Assembly (NCBI GenBank): GCA_964424125.1 | Contig: CAYRHS010000113.1 | Location: 1 to 10,101, forward strand | Reading direction: 5' to 3' | Origin: CAYRHS01 sp964424125 | GTDB lineage: Bacteria > Actinomycetota > Acidimicrobiia > IMCC26256 > JAOSJL01 | Length of the DNA stretch: 10,101 bases | Shown here: positions 5,092-10,101 of the stretch, piece after piece | Numbering within the stretch: position 1 is the first letter of the stretch | Layout: every line of letters begins with the position of its first letter | The notes under the pieces: generated by a model | Database searches by the model: none | What the model was told of the DNA's origin: nothing | The model's input: only the letters and a program-made list of their open reading frames with translations | Translations under genes and position numbers: made by a program

Positions 5092-6465
5092 CTAGGCGGC
5101 TCGTTCGCCGCGATGGTGCTTCTCGCTCCCTTGTGCCCGGAGAGACGGCAGCCGGACCCCGCGCGCGAGGAGCCACCCGACGACGAGCAGCGCCACGTCG
5201 ACGAGCGGGGCGAACCGGGTGCCCAGGAACGTGCGGCCGGTCGCGGTGGTGGCGTGGGCGAAGCCGCCGAGGGCGAGGCCCACGAGCCCGCGCACCGCCA
5301 GGAGCGTGCCGAGCGCCCGCGCCCAGTCCGGGGCGGCGCCCACGAATGGCCCGCGCTGCTCCACCCGGCCGAAGGCCAGCACCAGCAGCACGAGCACCGC
5401 CGCGGCGGCAGCGAGCCACACCGGACGCAGGACCCACCACCCGGCCGTGCCGACCTCCGGGAGCGGAACACCCGCGCCGATCAGCGCCCCGCCGGCGGCG
5501 ACGTAGGCGGTCAGGTGCCAGAGGAAGGTCGTCAGGACGACGACGTTGACGGCGACGACCGCCTGCCACACCCGTGGCCCGTGCAGCCACCGCTCCAGGT
5601 GTGGCCGAGCGGCGAGGACCAGCCCGACCTGCCCGACGGTGAGCACGACGATGCAGATCGTCGGCGGGCTCATGTTCGAGAACCGGTCGCCGGGTAGGCC
5701 GACCATGCTCACCGGGTAGGGGCCCGCCGTGGTGAGCACCGCGAGCGTGACCGCGGCGCCGACCGCCACGAGCGCGGCCACCCGCCGGGAGATGCGCCCG
5801 AGGGTTCCGTCCGCGTAGAGGAACCCGAGCTCCTGGGCGAAGAGGAACACGACCAGGTAGTTGGCGATCGCCACACCCGACGCAGTGTCGGTGAGCCGGA
5901 ACGCGTCCAGCGCGGCGGCGAGCGCCGGCAGCCCGAGCGGCAGCGCCCAGCGCCACCGCCGGTGGATCCGGAGCTGGAGCGGCGCGACCAGGATGACCAG
6001 CAGGTAGACGGCCAGGAACCACAGCGGCTGCGCGGCGACGCGGGTGACGGCGCGCACCGCCTTGTCCTCGAGCGGCGCGACGGTGAGGAGCGCGGCGAGG
6101 ACGAACCACACCGAGGCGAAGACCACGGTCGGGCGCAGCAGCCGGTCCGCCCGCCGGGCCAGGAACGTGCCGAGCTCGCCGGGGCCGCGTCGGCGCAGCG
6201 CCCGGTGGTTGGCGAAGCCACCGACGACGAAGAACACCGGCATCACCTGGAGCACCCACGTCACCGGCGCGAGCCAGCGCATGGACGCGAGCGCGTTCTG
6301 GCCCGCGAACTCGTTGCCGTCGCGCACGACCGTCGCCATCAGCCAGTGGCCGACGACGACCACGAGGATGCTCGCCACCCGCAGGAAGTCGACCAGCCGG
6401 TCCCGGGACGCGGGGGTCGCCGCCGCCACCTCGCGCACGTCGGCGCCGGTCGGGCCCAGTCGCAT
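5092..6465 (-). CDS. Acyltransferase-3 family integral membrane protein
   Basis: The product has 457 residues. The N-terminal block RDRLVDFLRVASILVVVVGHW (split here as residues 21-41) carries the family's Arg...Asp...Arg pattern and the His40 of the 'GH' motif, the putative catalytic His. It is followed by MPVFFVVGGFAN (75-86), another family signature. The rest is about ten hydrophobic helices, as in the Acyl_transf_3/OafA-like superfamily. These enzymes move acetyl or other acyl groups onto extracytoplasmic sugars, lipids, peptidoglycan or antibiotics; nothing here identifies the acceptor. There is no fused SGNH domain. The start is uncertain: ATG 6465 is chosen, but GTG 6483 in the same frame, with GGAG 11 nt upstream, adds six residues. 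Both lie before the conserved core. The stop TAG (5092-5094) is 11 nt from the next gene. Confidence 0.9.
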   Translation of the reverse strand: MRLGPTGADVREVAAATPASRDRLVDFLRVASILVVVVGHWLMATVVRDGNEFAGQNALASMRWLAPVTWVLQVMPVFFVVGGFANHRALRRRGPGELGTFLARRADRLLRPTVVFASVWFVLAALLTVAPLEDKAVRAVTRVAAQPLWFLAVYLLVILVAPLQLRIHRRWRWALPLGLPALAAALDAFRLTDTASGVAIANYLVVFLFAQELGFLYADGTLGRISRRVAALVAVGAAVTLAVLTTAGPYPVSMVGLPGDRFSNMSPPTICIVVLTVGQVGLVLAARPHLERWLHGPRVWQAVVAVNVVVLTTFLWHLTAYVAAGGALIGAGVPLPEVGTAGWWVLRPVWLAAAAAVLVLLVLAFGRVEQRGPFVGAAPDWARALGTLLAVRGLVGLALGGFAHATTATGRTFLGTRFAPLVDVALLVVGWLLARGVRLPSLRAQGSEKHHRGERAA

Positions 6466-6489
6466 CACACCCCGAGCACACACCCGCGG

Positions 6490-6517
6490 GGGCGCTCCGA
6501 CCAGGGCCGAAGCGCCC
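6490..6517 (-). terminator. Weak hairpin between the coiled-coil and acyltransferase genes
   Basis: GGGCGCT (6490-6496) is complementary to AGCGCCC (6511-6517) with a 14-nt loop. It lies 56 nt downstream of the coiled-coil gene stop, in the 107-nt gap before the acyltransferase start. The stem is only 7 bp with no T-tract, so it may be chance in GC-rich DNA. Confidence 0.25.
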
Positions 6518-6572
6518 GGTACGAGCCCTCAATCCAGGCCGAGGAACACGGAGACGACGCCGGACAGGCGCG

Positions 6573-6947
6573 TCACCCCAGGCGAACGGCGGCGAACGCG
6601 AGCGCCGCGATCGTGGCCGCGGTCCCGAGGTTCGCGAGCACGATCGTGCGCATGTTCTTCGCCATCTCGAGCCGCAGTCGACCCTCCATGCCCAGCATCT
6701 CGCCCCGCAGGCCACCGATCTCGCCGCGCAGGCCACCGATCTCGCCGCGCAGCTCCCCGATCTCGCCGCGCAGGCCTCCGATCTCGCCGCGCAGCTCGTC
6801 CCGCACCGCGGCCAGGTCGGACTTCGTCACGACGTCGGCCCAGCCGACCGGGGGAAGGTGCTCCATCAGCGTCGTCGCCTCCTCGGCGCCGATCGTCTCC
6901 TCGAGCTTGCGGTACAGGGCGTGGCGCGCCCGCTCGTCGATCGCCAT
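6573..6947 (-). CDS. Small coiled-coil protein with C-terminal membrane anchor
   Basis: The product has 124 residues. An N-terminal region (1-45) contains RARHALYRKLEETIGAEEA and LMEHLPPVGWADVVTK, a block seen in small actinobacterial proteins resembling DUF1640/CCDC90-type coiled-coil proteins. Residues 46-98 form a coiled coil with near-perfect heptads of the type LRGEIGG (four LRGEIG units plus a degenerate LRGEM). A hydrophobic helix (101-121) then ends the protein with only VRLG after it, giving a tail anchor. It probably oligomerises at the inner face of the membrane; no enzymatic motif is present. Start ATG 6947 has GAGGAG (6953-6958) 5 nt upstream. The heptads are encoded by five 21-bp direct repeats, so copy number may vary between strains. 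Its leader can fold over the Shine-Dalgarno sequence. Confidence 0.83.
   Translation of the reverse strand: MAIDERARHALYRKLEETIGAEEATTLMEHLPPVGWADVVTKSDLAAVRDELRGEIGGLRGEIGELRGEIGGLRGEIGGLRGEMLGMEGRLRLEMAKNMRTIVLANLGTAATIAALAFAAVRLG
6697..6801 (-). repeat. Five tandem 21-bp repeats encoding coiled-coil heptads
   Basis: Units begin at 6697, 6718, 6739, 6760 and 6781 and all start ATCTCGCC on the + strand. Units 1 and 2 differ at one base; units 3 and 5 have a shared GCAGCTC variant. The 21-bp period equals seven codons, so gain or loss of a unit keeps the frame. Confidence 0.92.
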
Positions 6948-6949
6948 CT

Positions 6950-7000
6950 TCGCTCCTCGTACGGGTGAGCACAACGGACGAGGAGCGAGACGCCCGCTCC
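6950..7000 (-). promoter_or_regulatory. Leader hairpin that can sequester the coiled-coil gene's Shine-Dalgarno
   Basis: On the minus strand TCGCTCCTCGT (6988-6978) is perfectly complementary to ACGAGGAGCGA (6960-6950), 11 bp with a 17-nt loop. The second arm contains GAGGAG, the ribosome binding site of the gene starting at 6947. A further GGAGCG (7000-6995) could instead pair with the CGCTCC of the first arm. The pairing is seen in the sequence; the regulatory role is inferred and requires the transcript to start upstream of about 6988. Confidence 0.5.
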
Positions 7001-7013
7001 CGAGGCGAGCCGC

Positions 7014-7019
7014 ACGGTA
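7014..7019 (-). promoter_or_regulatory. Possible -10 element for the coiled-coil gene
   Basis: TACCGT fits the actinobacterial TAnnnT -10 pattern and would start a transcript near 7007, including the whole hairpin leader. I see no convincing -35 hexamer 17 nt upstream. It lies in the 162-nt gap between pafC and the coiled-coil gene (6948-7109), which otherwise holds no gene that I can support. Confidence 0.25.
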
Positions 7020-7109
7020 CCCGGCGGGTGTGACAGCGGCGCCGGCGTCGCGAGCCGAGGTGGACGATGCATGGTGGCCGGACGCTGCCCTCGGATCCGG
7101 TGACCGTCG

Positions 7110-8066
7110 TCATTCGTAGCGAGCGAGGACAGCGGCGGCGAGGCGGCGGCGGCGGTCGGCCAGTTCGGGCGGGTCGACGACCGCCGCCTCCGGCGGCAAC
7201 CGCAGCAGCAGGCGGTCGAGCGTCGCCTCCCCGTAGGCGGTGAGCTCGACCTCGGTCCTTCCCTCACCGGCCGGTCGGGTCGTCCGCACCCGGTAGTCGG
7301 CTTCGAGGAGCCGCAGCGTCCGCCGCGGGACCCGGACGGTGAGGTCGACCGCGTGCTCGGAGAGGTCGAAGAAGTCGGGGAGCTCGAAGTCGTCGGGAAC
7401 CTCGAAGGTCCCGTCGCCGACCTCGGCGGAGACCATCCGGTCGACCCGGAAGTACTTCAGGGTTCCACCGCCGATCTCCGGGCCGTACGCGTACCAGTTC
7501 CCCCAGTTGCAGAAGACCCGGTGCGGCTCGATCTCGCGGTCCGTCGGGTCGGCCAAGCCGGCCTTCACGTACCGGAAGCGCAGGGTGCGGTGCGCAGCGG
7601 CTGCTTCGCGCGCGGTCCCGAGCAGTGCCGGTGTCTCGATCCCGACGTGGACGGCCGCGGCGACGACCTCGGCGAGGCGCTCCAGCGCTGCCTCGAGCCG
7701 GGGACGCGACTCGTCGGTGCACGCCTGGTACGTGAGACCGGCGGCGAGCAGGTGCAGCGCCAGCTCGGGTGGCGGGGGCGCGGCCGCGAGGTCCCGCAGC
7801 CAGTGGGTCTCGTCCAGCATCAGGGTCCGGTCCTCGGTGAGGAAGAACCCGCGGGACTCGTCGATCTCCTCACCGGGTCGACCACCGCGGGCCGAGAGCC
7901 GGAAGTCGAGGTAGAGGACGGGTTCGAGCAACGCCCGCAGCGTCTCGGCGTCGATGCCGACCTCGACGGCCACATCCGTGAGCGGCACGGCCCCGCGTTC
8001 CTCGGCGAGCGCGAGCGCGGCGAGGACCGCGTCGAAGCGCCGGGCGCGTTCCGCGGCCGCGTTCAC
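7110..8066 (-). CDS. pafC: PafC-type WYL-domain transcriptional regulator
   Basis: The product has 318 residues. An N-terminal winged-helix-like region (about 6-55: RARRFDAVLAALALAEERG, then LTDVAVEVGIDAETLRALL) precedes a middle segment and a WYL domain at about 155-235, with FRYVKAG, the WYAYGPE variant of the WYL signature (191-197) and YFRVDRM (205-211). A C-terminal extension (about 240-318) follows, as in PafC. In mycobacteria PafB and PafC act together as the activator of the LexA/RecA-independent DNA damage response, with the WYL domains sensing a ligand, probably single-stranded nucleic acid. GTG 8066 overlaps the upstream gene's stop in a GTGA, implying translational coupling and equal dosage of the two partners. 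The gene symbol is assigned by domain type and pairing; orthology to the mycobacterial gene is not proven, and no proteasome or tat genes are adjacent in this window. Confidence 0.83.
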   Translation of the reverse strand: MNAAAERARRFDAVLAALALAEERGAVPLTDVAVEVGIDAETLRALLEPVLYLDFRLSARGGRPGEEIDESRGFFLTEDRTLMLDETHWLRDLAAAPPPPELALHLLAAGLTYQACTDESRPRLEAALERLAEVVAAAVHVGIETPALLGTAREAAAAHRTLRFRYVKAGLADPTDREIEPHRVFCNWGNWYAYGPEIGGGTLKYFRVDRMVSAEVGDGTFEVPDDFELPDFFDLSEHAVDLTVRVPRRTLRLLEADYRVRTTRPAGEGRTEVELTAYGEATLDRLLLRLPPEAAVVDPPELADRRRRLAAAVLARYE

Positions 8067-8998
8067 GAAGCCACGATCCCCTGCAGGTGGTCGCGGATGC
8101 GCTCCACGAGCACCGGCGGTGCGAGCACGACCGCGTGGTCCCGGGCCTCGAGCACCCGGTCGACGAACGCGTCGTAGTGGCGGACCTCGGCTTCGACGAG
8201 CTCGCCGTCGGTGCGTGACTCGACGATGCGGCCCTGGAGGCGGGAGGCGAGCGGCAGCGCGTAGTCGGGATCGACGAGCACCCGGCCCGTGACCGGCGGG
8301 TCGTCTCCCCACGCGTCCGGGTGCAGGTCGAAGGTCTTGGCGAGATCGAGCTCGGCGGGGATCTCGCAGGAACCCGGCTCGCCCGCGCGCTCGATCAGCC
8401 CGGCCTCGCCCGGTTCGATGCGGTCGAGGCGGAAGCGGCGGGGCGCGTCCCGGACCCGGTCGAAGCCCACCACGTACCAGCGACGCCGCCAGTGGCCGAG
8501 CGCCCAGGGCTCGACGACCCGCCGGATCCCGGCGTGGAGGAACGCGACCGGGCAGCGATCCGCGATCGCCGACCGCAGGTCGCGGACGGCCTCGTGCACG
8601 TGGAGGACCACCGACGCGTCGCTCGTGTCCACGCCGGCGGCGAGCTCGCCCGGGGTGAGCTCGATCCGGTCGTCGACGTGGACCGCCGCCGCGGCCGCGA
8701 ACAAGGCCCGCCGCTCGGCCGCGGTGAGGAACGGCGGGCGGAGGCGGTACTCACCGGTGTCGCTGACGTCGACGACGATCCCGAACGAAGCGTCGAGCTC
8801 GCCGAGATCGCGGCGGACCTTCTTGCGCGCGGCCTCGTAGCCCAGGCCCGCGTAGTCGTCGAGGTCCTCGGTGATGCGTTCGAGTGTCGTGGACTCGTCG
8901 CCGGCCGCCTCGCGCTTCAGGTAGGCGGCGAGGCGCAGCAGCCGCTCGGCGACCTCGGGGCTGAGCGGGCGTCCCGTCCCGTGTGCGTCGTCTGCCAC
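8063..8998 (-). CDS. pafB: PafB-type WYL-domain transcriptional regulator
   Basis: The product has 311 residues from GTG 8998. An N-terminal helix-turn-helix region (about 15-80: ERLLRLAAYLKRE, then YEAARKKVRRDLGELDASFGI) matches the PafB/YafY-like DNA-binding module, where a helix of the 'R.F.RD..EL...GI' type packs against the recognition region. The WYL domain (about 145-215) has WALGHWRRRWYVVGFD with the WYVVGFD signature at 174-180 and RRFRLDRI at 187-194. A C-terminal WCX-like extension follows (about 235-311). It should form a functional unit with the PafC-type protein encoded immediately downstream. GTG 8998 has GAGGAGG (9003-9009) 4 nt upstream; the in-frame ATG 9025 would add nine residues but has no ribosome binding site. 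The gene is divergent from a small membrane protein gene across 81 nt, which must hold both promoters. Confidence 0.82.
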   Translation of the reverse strand: MADDAHGTGRPLSPEVAERLLRLAAYLKREAAGDESTTLERITEDLDDYAGLGYEAARKKVRRDLGELDASFGIVVDVSDTGEYRLRPPFLTAAERRALFAAAAAVHVDDRIELTPGELAAGVDTSDASVVLHVHEAVRDLRSAIADRCPVAFLHAGIRRVVEPWALGHWRRRWYVVGFDRVRDAPRRFRLDRIEPGEAGLIERAGEPGSCEIPAELDLAKTFDLHPDAWGDDPPVTGRVLVDPDYALPLASRLQGRIVESRTDGELVEAEVRHYDAFVDRVLEARDHAVVLAPPVLVERIRDHLQGIVAS

Positions 8999-9002
8999 CG
9001 GC

Positions 9003-9009
9003 CCTCCTC
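9003..9009 (-). promoter_or_regulatory. Ribosome binding site favouring GTG 8998 for pafB
   Basis: GAGGAGG on the minus strand ends 4 nt before GTG 8998. The spacing is short, but the alternative ATG 9025 has no purine-rich element upstream. Confidence 0.55.
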
Positions 9010-9066
9010 GCTCCGAGACGCTCATTGTGACGCGCTTTGCGGAACGCCCGTGTCCCACCCCCCTCG

Positions 9067-9072
9067 TACCGT
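9067..9072 (+). promoter_or_regulatory. Possible -10 element of a leaderless promoter
   Basis: TACCGT fits TAnnnT and ends 7 nt before GTG 9080, the spacing expected if transcription starts at the start codon itself. No clear -35 is visible, and no Shine-Dalgarno precedes GTG 9080. Confidence 0.35.
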
Positions 9073-9079
9073 CGGTCGC

Positions 9080-9364
9080 GTGGACGACGAACGGCACCCG
9101 GTCGTGAACGCGGTGGCCGTGCTCACCGCGCTCGCCGCCGCCGTGCTCTGCACCTGGTACACGGTCATCGCCTTCGTGGGCGGGACGATGCCGATCATCG
9201 GCTACGAGACCGAGGGCGGCTTCTTCTTCGGCGTCGTGTGGCTGGTCTTCGTCGACCCGATCGTCGTCACCGTCGCCTGGTGGGCGTCGCTCCTGGTGAT
9301 GTCGCCGTTCATCGCGGGCGCGTCGGCCCTCGACGCGTGGCGAGCACGACAGCGACGGGACTGA
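9080..9364 (+). CDS. Small membrane protein, unknown family
   Basis: The product has 94 residues. A short acidic/basic N-terminus (VDDERHP) is followed by a TM helix (about 9-32), a Gly-rich turn (GGTMPIIGYETEGG) and one long or two short hydrophobic stretches (48-83), then a basic tail WRARQRRD. The basic C-terminus suggests a cytoplasmic tail. I recognise no family. GTG 9080 is chosen because it keeps the whole N-terminus and lies 7 nt after a TAnnnT element; no Shine-Dalgarno is visible, so translation may be leaderless. GTG 9104 is a shorter alternative. Its stop (9362-9364) overlaps the ribosome binding site of the next gene, so the two are likely cotranscribed. Confidence 0.68.
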   Translation: MDDERHPVVNAVAVLTALAAAVLCTWYTVIAFVGGTMPIIGYETEGGFFFGVVWLVFVDPIVVTVAWWASLLVMSPFIAGASALDAWRARQRRD

Positions 9365-9367
9365 GGA
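9363..9367 (+). promoter_or_regulatory. Ribosome binding site of the Cys-rich gene
   Basis: GAGGA overlaps the stop of the small membrane protein gene and lies 7 nt before ATG 9375, suggesting that ribosomes finishing the first gene reinitiate on the second. Confidence 0.6.
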
Positions 9368-9374
9368 AACAACG

Positions 9375-10010
9375 ATGGCGACGTTCTCCGCGCTCCGGGT
9401 CTGCACGACGTGCTGGGAGCTGCGCGGGCCGATCGGCGAGTCGGTCACCGACGAGAACGGCAATCGGGTTCCAGTCGTGGAGCTGTGCCGCTGCGACCGC
9501 GAGAAGCGCGAGCGCGCGGGCTTGCCCGACCCGCCCCGCCGACCGGGCTCGGACTTCTCCTACTCGTTTTCCATCTGCCCGTGCTGCGCGGCCGAGCTGG
9601 TGTCGTCGGGCTCGCGCTGGTCTTCCTACTTCTGCGCCGGCTGCCGGGCGGTCGTGATCCGCCTCAACGAACGCGCCGGGACCTGCGTGGTGCCATACGG
9701 GCCGCACACGCTCCTCAACCAACGCTTCGAGCGGCGCCGACGACCCAAGTCGCAGATCGACGCGTTCCTCGAGGACATCCGCCACCTCTCCAACCGTGCG
9801 GGCCTGCTCCGGGAATGGGAGCGGACCCGGATCGAGGCCGTGGTCGCCGGCGCTCATCTGCCCGACGACCCCGACGGCATCCCGGTGCGCGCGTACCTCT
9901 CGGCCGCCGGGCGGCAGTGGCCCTCGAAGCAGGCCGCGCTCGACGCCATGCTCGAGTTCTTCGCGTCTGCGGGCCGCCGGCACCAGGATGGAACCGGCCG
10001 GCCCCGGTGA
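9375..10010 (+). CDS. Cys-rich putative zinc-binding protein with CxTCWELRG motif
   Basis: The product has 211 residues. It shows two clusters that look like zinc-binding knuckles. The first is CTTCWELRG (Cys10, Cys13) paired with LCRC (Cys38, Cys40). The second is CPCC (Cys68, Cys70, Cys71) paired with CAGC (Cys87, Cys90), a zinc-ribbon-like spacing. The C-terminal half (about 110-211) is highly charged, with a basic run FERRRRPKSQ and predicted helices (IDAFLEDIRHLSNRAGLLREWER), and has no recognised fold. Such an arrangement would suit nucleic-acid or protein binding, but I do not know the family and assign no function. The start is ATG 9375 with GAGGA 7 nt upstream. The stop TGA is part of a GTGA overlapping the next gene, whose product shares the CxTCWELRG motif, so the two are probably paralogues. 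Confidence 0.82.
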   Translation: MATFSALRVCTTCWELRGPIGESVTDENGNRVPVVELCRCDREKRERAGLPDPPRRPGSDFSYSFSICPCCAAELVSSGSRWSSYFCAGCRAVVIRLNERAGTCVVPYGPHTLLNQRFERRRRPKSQIDAFLEDIRHLSNRAGLLREWERTRIEAVVAGAHLPDDPDGIPVRAYLSAAGRQWPSKQAALDAMLEFFASAGRRHQDGTGRPR

Positions 10011-10101
10011 GAGACCTGCCTGTGGCCCACACGTCCGAGCCCCGCGAGTGTCCCACCTGCTGGGAGCTCCGGGGACAGGAGATCGCTCATCGTCGGACCG
10101 G
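10007..10101 (+). CDS. Second CxTCWELRG protein, N-terminal fragment (3' end outside window)
   Basis: Only 31 codons are visible before the right edge. GTG 10007 overlaps the preceding stop in a GTGA; GTG 10022 in the same frame is an alternative. The frame contains ECPTCWELRGQE, with Cys15 and Cys18 (from GTG 10007), closely matching VCTTCWELRG at the same N-terminal position of the preceding gene. The shared eight-residue core with conserved CxTC marks it as a likely tandem paralogue. Nothing can be said about the rest of the protein. Confidence 0.7.
   Translation, partial: MRDLPVAHTSEPRECPTCWELRGQEIAHRRT

Noticed and set aside
3764..5095. 443-codon plus-strand frame overlapping kelch and the convergent gene
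   Set aside because: Its composition is almost entirely Arg, Gly, Ala and Asp, it has no ribosome binding site or motif, and it overlaps better-supported genes.
2970..5471. Very long open frame of 833 codons on the minus strand
   Set aside because: It runs antisense through the kelch gene and across two well-supported genes, is dominated by Arg/Ala/Gly/Pro, and has no domain. Long false frames are expected in DNA this GC-rich.
4556..6736. Extended 726-codon minus-strand frame through the acyltransferase region
   Set aside because: Only the part from ATG 5080 has membrane helices and normal composition; the rest is an out-of-frame shadow of the acyltransferase gene.
6697..6801. CRISPR-like regularly spaced repeats
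   Set aside because: The 21-bp units are contiguous with no spacers and encode heptads in frame.
8999..9025. ATG 9025 as the pafB start
   Set aside because: No Shine-Dalgarno lies upstream of it, whereas GTG 8998 has GAGGAGG. It remains possible if the transcript is leaderless.
9988..10101. Alternative ATG start at 9988 for the last partial gene
   Set aside because: It is in a different frame that does not encode the CxTCWELRG motif.

Overview
The window is very GC-rich, with third codon positions mostly G or C, many GTG starts and short intergenic gaps. A PafB/PafC-type pair of WYL-domain regulators, an acidic lipoprotein with a low-complexity D/S/T stretch after the lipidated Cys, and a surface protein ending in an LPATG sorting signal point to a high-GC Actinomycetota. 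A lineage such as Acidimicrobiia fits the style of the lipoprotein and kelch protein, but I infer this from resemblance and cannot confirm it.

Region 1 (1-3040, + strand). The tail of a DUF1641-type protein, a TusE/DsrC-like sulfur carrier and a DsrE2-type protein form a small sulfur-trafficking set. DUF1641, DsrE and TusE proteins often sit beside sulfide:quinone-type flavoproteins, so such a gene may lie just upstream of the window. Two exported proteins follow at gaps of 22-23 nt: a membrane protein built from two copies of one unit (TM, loop of about 100 residues, TM) and a lipoprotein. A perfect 13-bp hairpin 26 nt after the lipoprotein stop probably ends this unit.

Region 2 (3050-4559, + strand). 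One large gene encodes a secreted kelch-like protein with a Cys pair in several repeats and a C-terminal sortase signal. Its best start is a non-canonical ACG placed 7 nt after a strong Shine-Dalgarno sequence. Its stop codon shares a CTAG palindrome with the stop of the convergent gene.

Region 3 (4556-8998, - strand). In transcription order: pafB-like and pafC-like (4-nt overlap), a small coiled-coil membrane protein with five 21-bp heptad-coding repeats, an acyltransferase-3 family integral membrane protein, and a small polytopic membrane protein. The leader of the coiled-coil gene can fold so that its Shine-Dalgarno sequence is buried in an 11-bp stem, with a possible competing helix just upstream.

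Region 4 (9080-10101, + strand). Divergent from pafB are a small membrane protein, perhaps leaderless, then a Cys-rich putative zinc-binding protein, then the start of a second gene with the same CxTCWELRG motif. The last two overlap by 4 nt and look like a tandem paralogue pair of unknown function.

I see no tRNA, rRNA, CRISPR array, insertion sequence or phage gene. No gene-free stretch exceeds 300 bases; the longest gaps are 166 nt (2984-3149) and 162 nt (6948-7109), both described below.
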